The notes: generated by a model from the letters alone, not told the origin. Shown: positions 9,536-18,226, numbered from the stretch's first letter. The stretch is DNA of 64,000 nucleotides from Solimonas thermocellulolyticum (GCF_040327995.1 NZ_JBEPIJ010000002.1:124001-188000); one strand, 5' to 3'. Program-made: numbers and translations.

Positions 9536-10618
9536 TCAGCCCCGCAGCCAGGGCGGCCGGCGCACCGCCGGCGGGGCGTCGAGTACGGCCTGCAGCCGTT
9601 CGAGCACCGCCTCGACCGTGATCAGTTCGAGCGCCGCCGGGTCGCGCACGCGGCGGCCCCAGCGCACCTGCTGCGCCGAGGCGCCGAGGTAACGCCGGAC
9701 CGCTTCGTCGTAGACGCTGACGCACCAGCGCGCATCCAGCGGGCCGGTGCGGCCGGGATTGGAGGTCGCGTACAGGCCGATGGCCGGCGTGCCGACGGCG
9801 CTGGCCATGTGCACCGGGCCGGAGTCGGGGGCCAGCACGCACAAGGCGCGCTCGATCAGGGCCAGGAGCTGCTTGAGGCTGGTCTGGCCGATCAGGTTGA
9901 CGAGGTCGACGCCGGCCTGCGCACTGATGCGTTCACCGTAGTCGCGCTCCAGTTCACTGCGACCGCCGGTGAGGATGGTGCGCACGCCGTGACGGATGCG
10001 CGCCTCGCGCACGACCGCGGCATAGCGCTCGGCGGGCCAGTTGCGGAAGTTGCGGACGCGCTGGCTGCTACAGGGGCTGAGGATCATCACCGGCGCATCG
10101 CCGCCGATCTGCGCCGCGGCGAAGGCACGATCGGCAGCGGACAGCGGGATGTCCCAGCGCCGTGGTCCGCGCGGCACGCCCAGGGCATCGCCGAAGGACA
10201 GGAAACCCTCGGCGACGTGGGCGTTGGCCATCGGCGCGATGCGGTGCGTCGTGAACAGCCACTGGCCGTCGCGCGCGCGCGCGCGGTCGAAACCGAGCTT
10301 GACCGGCGCGCGCACCCGCAGGGCCAGGGCATTGGCGCGCCACGACGCCTGCAGGTGGATCAAAAGATCGAAGCGGCGCCGCGCCAGAATCGCGCGCGGC
10401 GGCCGGCCTTCGAGCAGGCCGGTCTTCTTGTCATAGCGCAGGAACTCGATTCCCTCGATGTCACCCACTAAACTGGCCTCGGTCGTGCCGATCAGCCAGG
10501 TGATGGCGGTCTTTGGCCAGGCGGACTGGAGGTTGCGCAACAGGGGCACCGCGTTGCAGACGTCCCCGATCGCCGACAGCCGCAGCACGCAGATCGACGC
10601 GGGCGGGGAAGGCAACAC
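9536..10618 (-). CDS. Glycosyltransferase family 9 (ADP-heptose:LPS heptosyltransferase-like)
   Basis: 360 residues. LRLSAIGDVCNAVPLLRNL at the N-terminus and DSGPVHMASAVGTPAIGLY with SNPGRTGP at the C-terminus are the family 9 signatures that bind ADP-heptose. It acts on the inner leaflet during LPS core assembly; whether it is a heptosyltransferase I, II or III type cannot be decided by eye. No ATG is available at the domain start. GTG 10618 is preferred, with TTG 10615 as an alternative. Either way the start lies only a few bases from the divergent kdkA start, so the two ribosome sites are inside each other's coding sequence. The frame stays open far upstream, but that part is antisense to kdkA and waaA. 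Confidence 0.88.
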   Translation of the reverse strand: MLPSPPASICVLRLSAIGDVCNAVPLLRNLQSAWPKTAITWLIGTTEASLVGDIEGIEFLRYDKKTGLLEGRPPRAILARRRFDLLIHLQASWRANALALRVRAPVKLGFDRARARDGQWLFTTHRIAPMANAHVAEGFLSFGDALGVPRGPRRWDIPLSAADRAFAAAQIGGDAPVMILSPCSSQRVRNFRNWPAERYAAVVREARIRHGVRTILTGGRSELERDYGERISAQAGVDLVNLIGQTSLKQLLALIERALCVLAPDSGPVHMASAVGTPAIGLYATSNPGRTGPLDARWCVSVYDEAVRRYLGASAQQVRWGRRVRDPAALELITVEAVLERLQAVLDAPPAVRRPPWLRG

Positions 10619-10621
10619 AGC

Positions 10622-11335
10622 ATGCAGGTCGGTTCCTGGCGGCACGCCAACGAGTTTATCGTATACGACGCGACGCTCATCGCCGCGCCCTCGCCGCAGC
10701 TGTTCGACCTTAACTGGTGGCAGGCGCGCGGCGCGGTCGAAGCGAGCTTCGCCGGTCGTGCCAAGGCGCACGTCGTGCGTCACGGCGAGTCGCGCTGGGT
10801 GCTGCGCCGCTACCTGCGCGGCGGTTTGGTGGCGCGTCTGTCCGCGCAGAGTTACGTCTGGACTGGTCTTGCGGCGACGCGGCCGTGGCGCGAATGGCAT
10901 CTGCTCGCCGCCTTGCGCGAGCGCGGCTTGCCGGTGCCGCGACCGGTGGCCGCGCACGTGCGCCGCACGCTCTGGCAATACCAGGGACATCTGCTGTCCG
11001 AGCTGATCGCCGACGCCGAGCCCTTCGCCGAGCTGCTGCAGGCCAAACGCCTGCAGCTTGCGGACTGGTACGCCGCCGGCGCGGTGCTGCGACGCTTCCA
11101 CGAGGCGCGCGTGCACCATCCGGATCTGAACCTGCGCAACATCTTGCGCGGCGCCGACGGCCGCATCCACTTGCTCGATTTCGACAAGGGCCGGCTCGAC
11201 GCCCCGTCGCGTCTGCTGCGCAGCGAACTGCCGCGCCTGCGGCGCTCGGTCGACAAGCTCGCGGGCGACCCGGCGCAGCGCGAGGCCGTCGAACGCGGCT
11301 GGGACGCCCTGCTCGCCGGCTATCGCGGCCGATAG
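10622..11335 (+). CDS. kdkA: 3-deoxy-D-manno-octulosonic acid (Kdo) kinase
   Basis: 237 residues with a small protein-kinase-like fold. Features are LFDLNWWQARGAV, the conserved RHGESRWVLRRYLRGG and ARLSAQSYVWTGL stretches, the catalytic loop HPDLNLRNIL, and the metal-binding LLDFDKGRL in place of DFG. It phosphorylates O-4 of the Kdo residue on lipid A in organisms with a mono-Kdo inner core (as shown in Haemophilus and Vibrio). The GGGGAAGG stretch upstream of ATG 10622 fits a ribosome site. waaA follows after 11 bases, so kinase and Kdo transferase are co-transcribed, as their pathway order suggests. Confidence 0.93.
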   Translation: MQVGSWRHANEFIVYDATLIAAPSPQLFDLNWWQARGAVEASFAGRAKAHVVRHGESRWVLRRYLRGGLVARLSAQSYVWTGLAATRPWREWHLLAALRERGLPVPRPVAAHVRRTLWQYQGHLLSELIADAEPFAELLQAKRLQLADWYAAGAVLRRFHEARVHHPDLNLRNILRGADGRIHLLDFDKGRLDAPSRLLRSELPRLRRSVDKLAGDPAQREAVERGWDALLAGYRGR

Positions 11336-11346
11336 GCGGACGGCCA

Positions 11347-12615
11347 GTGCGCACGCTCTATCTGCTCCTGCTGACCCTGGCGACGCCGTTCGTGCTGCTC
11401 TTGCTTCGGCGACGCGGACGCGATCGCGCCGAGGCGGGCCGCTGGCGCGAGCGGCTCGGATGGGCGATGCCGGTCGCTGGCGGCCTCGAGGTCTGGGTGC
11501 ACGCCGCCTCGTTCGGCGAGGTGCAGGCGGCAACGCCGCTGATCGAAGCCCTGCTCGAACGTCATGGCGATGGCCGCATCGGCGTGACGACGATGACCGC
11601 GACCGGCTCCGATCTCGTGCGCCAGCGCTTCGGACCGCGCGTGGTCCACGCCTACCTGCCGATCGATCTGCCGGCGTGCGTGCGGTGGCGACTGGCGCGC
11701 TGGCGGCCGCGCCGCGTCGTGGTCCTGGAGTCGGAGCTGTGGCCGACGCTGTACCGCGAGCTGGCGCGGCGAAGGATCCCGCTGCTGCTCGCCAATGCGC
11801 GCATGTCGCCGCGCTCGCAGCGTCGCTACCGCCTGCTCGGCGCGCTGGTACGCGAGACAGTGGCATCGGCGAGCGCGATCGCCGCGCAGTCGGCGCACGA
11901 TGCCGCGGCCTACCGCGCGCTCGGTGCCGGCCGCGTGGAAATCACCGGCAATCTAAAGTTCGATTGCGTACCCCCGCCCGCGCAACTGGCCGCAGGGCGC
12001 GCGCTGCGCGACGCGCTCGGCGCCGAGCGCCCGGTTTGGGTCGCGGCGAGCACGCACGAGGGCGAGGAGCAGGCCGCGCTCGAGGCGCACCGGCGCCTGC
12101 TCGAGGCCCATGCCGATGCGGTGCTGATCCTGGTGCCGCGCCACCCGCAGCGCTTCGACGCCGTGGTGCGCCTGATCGAGCGCAGCGGCTGCACTTATGT
12201 CCGTCGCAGCGCCGAGCCCATGGCTCATGGCTCACCGCCCACGCCCCAGGTGCTTCTGGGCGACAGCATGGGCGAGATGTTCTGCTATCTCGCCGCCAGT
12301 GATCTCGCCTTCGTCGGCGGCAGCCTGGTGCCGGTGGGGGGACACAACGTGCTGGAGCCGGCGGCGCTGGGGCTGCCGGTGCTGTTCGGCCCGCACATGC
12401 ACAAGCAGCGGCCGGCGCGCGCGCTGCTGCTCGAGGCCGGGGCGGCGCGCGAAGTCGCTGATGCGACCGAGCTCGCCGATGCCGTGGCCTCCTTGCTGCA
12501 CGACCGCGAGCGCGCCCGGCAGATGGGCCTGCAGGCACGCGCGGCGCTGCAGAGCCATCAAGGCGCGACCATGCGCGTGCTCGCGATGCTGCAGACCCTG
12601 CCGGCGTGCCCCTGA
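11347..12615 (+). CDS. waaA: 3-deoxy-D-manno-octulosonic acid transferase
   Basis: 422 residues, GT30 family. An N-terminal membrane anchor (LYLLLLTLATPFVLLLL) is followed by WVHAASFGEV, which carries the catalytic glutamate. LESELWPT and the C-terminal donor site FVGGSLVPVGGHNVLEP with FGPHMHK complete the family pattern. It transfers Kdo from CMP-Kdo to lipid IV-A on the cytoplasmic face of the inner membrane. I start it at GTG 11347 because the anchor begins immediately; the open frame upstream runs inside kdkA in another register. The neighbouring kdkA suggests a mono- or phosphorylated-Kdo product. Confidence 0.94.
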   Translation: MRTLYLLLLTLATPFVLLLLRRRGRDRAEAGRWRERLGWAMPVAGGLEVWVHAASFGEVQAATPLIEALLERHGDGRIGVTTMTATGSDLVRQRFGPRVVHAYLPIDLPACVRWRLARWRPRRVVVLESELWPTLYRELARRRIPLLLANARMSPRSQRRYRLLGALVRETVASASAIAAQSAHDAAAYRALGAGRVEITGNLKFDCVPPPAQLAAGRALRDALGAERPVWVAASTHEGEEQAALEAHRRLLEAHADAVLILVPRHPQRFDAVVRLIERSGCTYVRRSAEPMAHGSPPTPQVLLGDSMGEMFCYLAASDLAFVGGSLVPVGGHNVLEPAALGLPVLFGPHMHKQRPARALLLEAGAAREVADATELADAVASLLHDRERARQMGLQARAALQSHQGATMRVLAMLQTLPACP

Positions 12616-12651
12616 GCTGGATCGCGGCGTGTGTGGCGGCCGCTCCTTGGG

Positions 12652-13416
12652 TCAGCGGTCCTCGCTCAAGGTCCTGAGCGCGGCGTACTTGTGGAAGGCG
12701 TACTGACCCAGGATCACCGCCATCAAGAACCCGCGCCAGCCGTCCAGCAGCCCTAGGCGCAGCACGTACTGTTGGATGAAATCCGTGAAGAACCGCAAGC
12801 AGGCATAGGCCAGGCTGGCACGCTCACCCTGCGCGTGCTTGTGCTGCGCCAGCAGCATGGCGTACTGCAGGTGCTTTTCCTGGGCGTGGGCGTAGGAGCG
12901 CCAGCTGTGGTGATCCAGCGGTGCGGTCAGCGTGCGCACGCGCCGCTCGGGTAGCAGCAGCTGTTCGTGCACCGGGCGCGTGCTGTAGCGCGCACCCTCG
13001 CGCCGGAACAGCTTGCCCTGTGGCGCGGTGTAGCGGCCGAAACGCAAGGGACGCCCGAAGAAATAAGTCCGCCACGGCATCTTGATCAGCGTCGCATCGA
13101 GCTCGGGTTCGGAGAGCACAGCGTCGATCTCGTCACGCAGTGCCGGCGTCACGCGCTCGTCGGCGTCGATCGACAGCACCCATTCGCCGTCCACGAGCCC
13201 GAGCGCGCGGTTGCGCTGCGCGCTGAAGCCCGGCCAGTCGGTCTGGTACACCGTGGCGCCGCGTCGGCGCGCGATCTCGACCGTGCCGTCGGTGCTGCCC
13301 GAATCGAGAACGACGACCTGGTCGGCCCATCCACAGATGGAGGCCAGGCAGTCGTCGATGCGATCGGCCTCGTTCTTGACGATCAGGAATACCGAGAGAC
13401 GGCGACGGGCGCTCAT
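12652..13416 (-). CDS. Glycosyltransferase family 2, WaaE/KdtX-like (LPS core)
   Basis: 254 residues from ATG 13416. GT-A features are SVFLIVKNEADRIDDCL, VVLDSGSTDGT and the metal-binding SIDADERVT. The C-terminal TDFIQQYVLRLGLLDGWRG-type region is typical of LPS beta-1,4-glucosyltransferases of the WaaE/KdtX group. It likely adds a hexose to the inner-core heptose. The frame continues upstream of the chosen start with an arginine-rich stretch of no family resemblance, so the shorter start is preferred. It converges on waaA with 36 bases between the stops. Confidence 0.88.
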   Translation of the reverse strand: MSARRRLSVFLIVKNEADRIDDCLASICGWADQVVVLDSGSTDGTVEIARRRGATVYQTDWPGFSAQRNRALGLVDGEWVLSIDADERVTPALRDEIDAVLSEPELDATLIKMPWRTYFFGRPLRFGRYTAPQGKLFRREGARYSTRPVHEQLLLPERRVRTLTAPLDHHSWRSYAHAQEKHLQYAMLLAQHKHAQGERASLAYACLRFFTDFIQQYVLRLGLLDGWRGFLMAVILGQYAFHKYAALRTLSEDR

Positions 13417-13655
13417 GGGATCGGAGAAGCGGGCCGAAAGGGTCGAGCCGTTATTGAAGCGGCAGCGCACGCCAAGGGCAATGCCGCGCCAGGTCTGGCG
13501 CCGTCGCGGCCATGGCAAGCGGCGCGGCCCGCGGGATCGCCGAAGCGGTCGCCTCGGGCGCGGTGTTCCCACATGGCGGCACCGCACGGGGCTTGCCCGC
13601 CGGCGGCTGCGCCGGTACAACGTCGGCGCCGCCCGCACCGACCACGCTGCCTCCC

Positions 13656-14579
13656 ATGCTGATTTCCGGCCTGAGCTTCATCCGCAACGGCATTGCCCTT
13701 GGCTACCCCTTCGTCGAGGCGATCCGGTCGATCCTGCCGCTCGTGGACGAGATGGTCGTCGTCGTCGGCGAGTCGCACGACGGTTCGCGCGAGGCGGTCG
13801 AGGCCATCGGTGATCCGAAGATCCGCATCATCGATTCGGTCTGGCCCCCGGTCACGCCCAAGGCGAGCGTGCTCGCGCAGCAGACCAACCTGGGCCTTTT
13901 GAGCTGCCGCGGCGACTGGATCGTCTACGTGCAGGGCAACGAGCTGTTCCACGAGCGTGACCTGCCGCGGCTGCGCGCGCTGATGACCGAGCACCTCGAC
14001 AACCCCAAGGTCGAAGGCTTGCTGATCGAGCGCCTGGTGTTCTACGGCGACTATCGCCACTTCATCCGCACCTATCCGGACCGCTTCAAATACGTCGTGC
14101 GCGCCTTCAAGCCGTGGAACGGCGTCTACGCGATCACCAGCGCGATGACCTTCTCGGTGTTCGAGAATTACGGCGAGCGCGGTCGCGCGTTGCGCTGCAT
14201 CGACAGCGGCGTGGACATGTTCCGTTACGGCAAGCTACTGACCCCCGAGGCAATGACCTGGAAGCTGCGCAACGCGCCGCACAAGCTGCGCGGCGACGAC
14301 GCCCGCTTTGATGCGCAGTCCTATTACCAGTGGATTGCTCGCGACTGCATCCGCCCTTACCGCGGCGATCATCCGGCGGTCATGCAGGAGCGGATCGCGC
14401 GGCATCCGATCACTCTCGATTACGACGACCCACGCTGGCGCACCCATCTCACCGGCAAGGAGCGCCGGCGCCTCCTCGAATCCGCGTTCTACCGGCGCTT
14501 CGGCCTGCCCAGGTGGCGGCCCGGTCGCTACACGCTGGTGGGCGACTTCGTGCGCAAGGATCGCAGCGCGGAAGTCTGA
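13656..14579 (+). CDS. GT2-like glycosyltransferase with non-canonical metal motif
   Basis: 307 residues from ATG 13656. The N-terminus (SGLSFIRNGIALGYPFVEAI) and LPLVDEMVVVVGESHDGS give a GT-A nucleotide-sugar fold like that of the family 2 enzymes. At the usual DxD/ADE position the sequence reads YVQGNELFHE instead of the QADE form common in relatives, so metal binding may be altered. A long C-terminal domain rich in aromatic and basic residues follows (YYQWIARDCIRPYRGDHP). No strong ribosome site precedes ATG 13656, and an in-frame start at 13512 would add 48 low-complexity residues. It probably belongs to the adjacent LPS genes. The 239 bases between the two divergent GT2 genes show no other feature I can support. 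Confidence 0.72.
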   Translation: MLISGLSFIRNGIALGYPFVEAIRSILPLVDEMVVVVGESHDGSREAVEAIGDPKIRIIDSVWPPVTPKASVLAQQTNLGLLSCRGDWIVYVQGNELFHERDLPRLRALMTEHLDNPKVEGLLIERLVFYGDYRHFIRTYPDRFKYVVRAFKPWNGVYAITSAMTFSVFENYGERGRALRCIDSGVDMFRYGKLLTPEAMTWKLRNAPHKLRGDDARFDAQSYYQWIARDCIRPYRGDHPAVMQERIARHPITLDYDDPRWRTHLTGKERRRLLESAFYRRFGLPRWRPGRYTLVGDFVRKDRSAEV

Positions 14580-14673
14580 AAGACCGCGCCAGCGGACAGC
14601 GGCGCCGCGCGCGCCCGGCCGTGACTGGAGCGGATCGGCGGTTCGGCGAATTCTCGTCCGACTGGGTGAGGAT

Positions 14674-14695
14674 TTTCGAGAATCGATTCTCGAAA
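14674..14695. promoter_or_regulatory. Perfect 22-bp palindrome, probable TetR operator
   Basis: The half-site TTTCGAGAATC is followed directly by its exact reverse complement. It ends two bases before the first possible start codon of the TetR-family gene (14698), the position expected for an autoregulatory operator covering the promoter or ribosome site. No second copy was noticed in the window. Its placement suggests that the regulator controls its own gene and the downstream P450 cluster. Binding is inferred from position and symmetry. Confidence 0.7.
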
Positions 14696-14697
14696 CT

Positions 14698-15435
14698 ATG
14701 GCGGACGTCCCAGATGTGGGTCCGATGCCGACAACAGCCGTCAAAGTCCGAGCGCCAACGCCGCCGCCCCGCGTGGGCCGGCCGCCGCGCGTGCAGGCGC
14801 CGGACATCATCGCCGCGGCGATCGAGATCGGTCTGGACAAGGTTACGCTCAAGCAGGTCGCAGACAAGCTCGGGGTCGGCATCGCCACGCTCTACCGGCA
14901 TGTGCGCAATCGTGACGAGCTGGTGCGCCTGGCCGCGTTCCGCGTCGCCCTGAGCAGCCGGCTGCCGCGCCGTGATGCCGGCGCCACCGGGCACTGGGCG
15001 GCGATCGCGATCGGTTACGCCGAGACCTTGTTCGAGTCCTTCGCGCGCGAGCCGCAGCTCGTCTACGAGCTGATGAAGGGGCGCCTCGGGCCGGATGTCG
15101 AGATCGACTTTCTGGAGCAGTTTCTCGCCGCGCTCGAACCGCATGGCTTCACGCCGCCGCAGGGCGTGCAGTTGCACCACGCCGTGGCCATGCTGGCGAT
15201 CGGCGCGGCCGTGGGCGCGACCTCGGTGAGCGCCGCGCGCGCCGCCGGTATGCCCCAGGACGTCGCCATGCGCCGCGCGCTCGCCGAGCGCGATCGCCAT
15301 GCCCTGCCGCGGGTGCGCAGCGCCAGCGGCGTCTACGTCAACCCCGATCCGTCGCACTGGCTGCACGCGCTGCGCGATCTTCTGCGCGGCATCGCGCTGT
15401 CGCGCGGCGAGCCGCCGCCGGATTTCGGCGACTGA
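14698..15435 (+). CDS. TetR family transcriptional regulator
   Basis: 245 residues from ATG 14698 (ATG 14725 is an alternative and would leave room for the operator). The N-terminal helix-turn-helix is clear: IIAAAIEIGLDKVTLKQVAD then LGVGIATLYRHVRNRDEL. The remaining ~170 residues form a helical ligand-binding domain. The gene reads into the P450 gene, 31 bases apart, and sits behind a perfect palindrome, so it is the likely local repressor of the oxygenase cluster. The inducer is unknown, probably a hydrophobic substrate or its CoA ester. Confidence 0.9.
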   Translation: MADVPDVGPMPTTAVKVRAPTPPPRVGRPPRVQAPDIIAAAIEIGLDKVTLKQVADKLGVGIATLYRHVRNRDELVRLAAFRVALSSRLPRRDAGATGHWAAIAIGYAETLFESFAREPQLVYELMKGRLGPDVEIDFLEQFLAALEPHGFTPPQGVQLHHAVAMLAIGAAVGATSVSAARAAGMPQDVAMRRALAERDRHALPRVRSASGVYVNPDPSHWLHALRDLLRGIALSRGEPPPDFGD

Positions 15436-15466
15436 AGCGCCAGCGCGCAAAACCGAGGAGAGCCCC

Positions 15467-16765
15467 ATGAACGACACCGCCAAGAGCCACACCCCGCATG
15501 CAGGCCGCATCGAGATCGACGCGCGGGTGTTCAATCCGTACTCGAAGGACTACATCCGCAATCCCGATCCGGTCTGGCAGACCCTGATCCGCGATTATCC
15601 GATCGCCTGGCACAAGGATCTGCAGATGTGGATCGTCAGCTCGCACGAGCTGGTCGATCGCATGCTCAAGGACAACCGCTTCTCGCCGTACTTCGGCCAC
15701 TGGGAGCATGCGCCGCCGCCCAAGCCCGAGGATCAGAAGAACGATTTCGACAAGGCCTACGAGGTCGGCTTCTTCGCCGTCTCGCCCAAGGACCATCTGC
15801 GCCTGCGCAAGTTGACGATGCCGGCATTCTCCAAGCCGGTGATGGGCAAGATCGAGGCCAAGATCCGCGACTTGATCGTCCAATGCTTCGACGACATCGG
15901 GGATGCCGAGGAGTTCGACGTCTACCAGGCGCTGGCTTCGAAGATCCCGGTGCGCGCGATCGCGCGCATGGTCGGCGTGCCGACCGACAAGGAGGACTTC
16001 TTCCACGAGTTCGCGGTCAACGTCATCAAGGCCACGCGCATCAACCTCGGCCCCAAGGAGCGCGAGGCCGCGGTGCAGGCGACGCTGCCGGGTTTTGCAT
16101 ACTTTCGCGAGTTGCTCGCCGAACGCCGCGCGCGCGCCGGAGGGCCGGGCGACGACTTCTTCGGCAGCCTGATCAGCGCCAGCGACAACGGCTCGCAGCT
16201 CAGCGACCACGAGATCCTGTCGGTGATCTTCGCGCTGATCACGGCCGGTTCCGACACCGCGACCGATCTGCACACCTTCCTGCTGCTGGCGCTGCTCAGC
16301 CACCCCGATCAGCTCGCGCTGCTGCGGCAGAAGCCGGAGCTGATGGAGAACGCGATCATCGAATGTCTGCGCTGGGGCTCGTTCGGCAAGATGCCGTTCT
16401 TCCGCTTTGCCACCGAGGACGTCGAGTTCGCCGGCCAGTTGATCAAGAAGGGCCAGGGCATCGGTATCAACATCATGGCCGCCTGGCACGATCCGGCGAA
16501 ATGGCCGGAGCCGACCAGGCTCGACATCACGCGCCGTCTCGACGGCAACATCGTTTTTGGCGCCGGCGCGCACTTTTGCATCGGCACCTATCTGGTGCGC
16601 GTGCAGGGCAGCCTGATGCTGACCGAGTTCATGAAGCGTTTCCCCGACGCCACGCTCGCCGACGGCGACGGCCGCATCGATTACGAGTGGACCCACCACA
16701 ACGCGCGGCGCATCAACCGCCTGGTGGTGAAGACCAATCTTTCCGCGGCGCGCAAGGCAGCATGA
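15467..16765 (+). CDS. Cytochrome P450
   Basis: 432-residue soluble bacterial P450. The I-helix oxygen-activation motif AGSDT is at residues 260-264, the K-helix ExxR is ECLR, and the heme ligand is Cys371 in FGAGAHFCIG. GAGGAG lies six bases upstream of ATG 15467. It should hydroxylate a hydrophobic substrate using electrons from a small iron-sulfur protein. A rubredoxin gene follows and a [2Fe-2S] ferredoxin lies 1.5 kb further on; either could be the partner. No ferredoxin reductase is encoded nearby. The CYP family cannot be named by eye; it is neither obviously CYP153 nor CYP125. Confidence 0.95.
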   Translation: MNDTAKSHTPHAGRIEIDARVFNPYSKDYIRNPDPVWQTLIRDYPIAWHKDLQMWIVSSHELVDRMLKDNRFSPYFGHWEHAPPPKPEDQKNDFDKAYEVGFFAVSPKDHLRLRKLTMPAFSKPVMGKIEAKIRDLIVQCFDDIGDAEEFDVYQALASKIPVRAIARMVGVPTDKEDFFHEFAVNVIKATRINLGPKEREAAVQATLPGFAYFRELLAERRARAGGPGDDFFGSLISASDNGSQLSDHEILSVIFALITAGSDTATDLHTFLLLALLSHPDQLALLRQKPELMENAIIECLRWGSFGKMPFFRFATEDVEFAGQLIKKGQGIGINIMAAWHDPAKWPEPTRLDITRRLDGNIVFGAGAHFCIGTYLVRVQGSLMLTEFMKRFPDATLADGDGRIDYEWTHHNARRINRLVVKTNLSAARKAA

Positions 16766-16904
16766 GGCGCGACAACAGCCGTTCGCATCGACTGGCGCGC
16801 GCAGCGCGCGTATCGAGATGCCCGTGCCGGCGTCGCATGACCCCGATACACCGCGTCCGCGATGCGCACGCGGCGCTCGGGCCGACCGGATGGGGAGTGG
16901 GCCA

Positions 16905-17069
16905 TTGAGCAAATACATCTGCGTGATCTGCGGTTACGTCTACGATCCGGCACTGGGCATTCCCGACGCCGGCATCGCCCCCGGTACCGCGTTCGAGGAT
17001 CTGCCGGAGGACTGGATCTGTCCCGAATGCGGCTCGCCCAAGTCGGCCTTCGAGGTCTACGAGTCATGA
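16905..17069 (+). CDS. Rubredoxin
   Basis: 54-residue rubredoxin: YICVICGYVYDP supplies the first CxxC pair and WICPECGSPKSAF the second, the four cysteines that bind one iron. I chose TTG 16905 because it gives the standard N-terminus (SKYICVICGY) and GGGGAG lies about seven bases upstream; ATG 16890 in the same frame would add five residues. Rubredoxins usually serve alkane hydroxylases or oxygen detoxification. Here the gene sits 139 bases after a P450 gene and 146 bases before a Rieske oxygenase gene. That interval holds an imperfect hairpin (CCGTCTT at 17085-17091 with AAGACGG at 17107-17113) without a T-run. Confidence 0.93.
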   Translation: MSKYICVICGYVYDPALGIPDAGIAPGTAFEDLPEDWICPECGSPKSAFEVYES

Positions 17070-17215
17070 GCGCCGCGGGCTTGGCCGTCTTTCACCTGAA
17101 CGGACTAAGACGGTCGCAGGGGGGTGGTGCAGTATCGCAGTCTGCGCGCCACGCGCGGCCGGTTTCGCGTCCGTGTTGCCGCAACCACAGCAAGCCTTAA
17201 GGAGGGCGAGCCAGA

Positions 17216-18226
17216 ATGGGTACCATCGACATCAAGCCACTCCTGGAATCGCAGTCACTGGAGCGCTGCCCCTTCCCGATTCCGGTCGGCTGGTTCTTCA
17301 TCGACTATGCCGACACGCTCAAGCCGGGCGAGATGCGCAACGTCTTCGTCTTCGATCAGGAATGGGTGCTGTTCCGCACCGAATCCGGCAAGCCGGGCAT
17401 GACCGATCCGTACTGTCCTCACCTGGGTGCGCACATCGGTCACGGCGGCAAGGTCTGTGGCGAGCACATCCGCTGCCCGTTCCATCACTGGGAATACGAC
17501 ACCCAGGGCTGGTGCAAGCACATCCCCTACGCCAAGCTCATGCCGCCGATCGCCAAGAAGCAGCCGATCCTGCGCGCGCTGCCGATGGTCGAGAAGTACG
17601 GCATGCTCTGGGCGTGGTATCACCCCGCTTGCGAGCCGCCGAGTTTCGAGCTGCCGTACATCCCGGAGCTGGAGGACGAAAAGGGGTATGCCGGCAACCG
17701 GCGCGGCTCCTGGACCGCCGACACCTGCATCCAGGAGATCGCCGAGAACGGCCCCGACGTGGCTCACCTGAAGTTCCTGCACGGCGCGCCGATGATTCCG
17801 CCGGTGCGGACGACCTACGAAGGCCCGATCATGAAGCTCGACATCGGCCAGGGTTACATCCAGGGCACCTCGTATGGCCCGGGCTTGAACGTCATGCGCT
17901 TCAACCAGCACGGCATCACCGCGACGATGATCTCCTACTCGGTGCCGATCACGCGCGAGAAGACGCAGATGAACATGTCGTTCCGGCACGTCGACTACCC
18001 CGAGGGCTCGCCCGAGCTGGCCGCGTCGAAGAAGGTCATCGACCACATGATCGGCGCTGCCGAAGGCGAGGAGAGCGCCGGCTTCGAGAGCGTCGACTTC
18101 ATCGTCTGGAACCACAAGAAGTACCGGCCCAATCCGCTTTTGTGCGACGGCGACGGTCCGGTGCTGCAGTTCCGCAAGTGGTTCAGGCAGTTCTATCCCG
18201 GCTACGAGGACTCGACCAAGATCTGA
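17216..18226 (+). CDS. Rieske non-heme iron oxygenase, KshA/Neverland-like
   Basis: 336 residues. The Rieske [2Fe-2S] ligands are Cys67-x-His69 (YCPHLGAHIG) and Cys87-x2-His90 (CPFHHWEYD). The mononuclear iron site is in NGPDVAHLKFLHG, with the D-x2-H-x4-H spacing of the oxygenase alpha subunits. The N-terminal WFFIDYADTLKPGEM and LFRTESGKPG stretches recall 3-ketosteroid 9-alpha-hydroxylase (KshA) and the DAF-36/Neverland sterol desaturases, so an alicyclic or steroid-like substrate is plausible. A strong AAGGAGGG ribosome site precedes ATG 17216. The electron donor is probably the ferredoxin encoded at 18291. Confidence 0.92.
   Translation: MGTIDIKPLLESQSLERCPFPIPVGWFFIDYADTLKPGEMRNVFVFDQEWVLFRTESGKPGMTDPYCPHLGAHIGHGGKVCGEHIRCPFHHWEYDTQGWCKHIPYAKLMPPIAKKQPILRALPMVEKYGMLWAWYHPACEPPSFELPYIPELEDEKGYAGNRRGSWTADTCIQEIAENGPDVAHLKFLHGAPMIPPVRTTYEGPIMKLDIGQGYIQGTSYGPGLNVMRFNQHGITATMISYSVPITREKTQMNMSFRHVDYPEGSPELAASKKVIDHMIGAAEGEESAGFESVDFIVWNHKKYRPNPLLCDGDGPVLQFRKWFRQFYPGYEDSTKI

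Noticed and set aside
8645..10471. Plus-strand open frame of 608 codons opposite the GT4 and GT9 genes
   Set aside because: Spans two real genes on the other strand and has a shadow-type composition.
10619..11866. Upstream extension of the GT9 frame to 776 codons
   Set aside because: The extension is antisense to kdkA and waaA, is Arg/Ala-rich, and lies before the GT9 signature start.
13512..13655. N-terminal extension of the GT2-like gene
   Set aside because: 48 Ala/Gly/Pro-rich residues before a normal GT-A start; better explained as non-coding.
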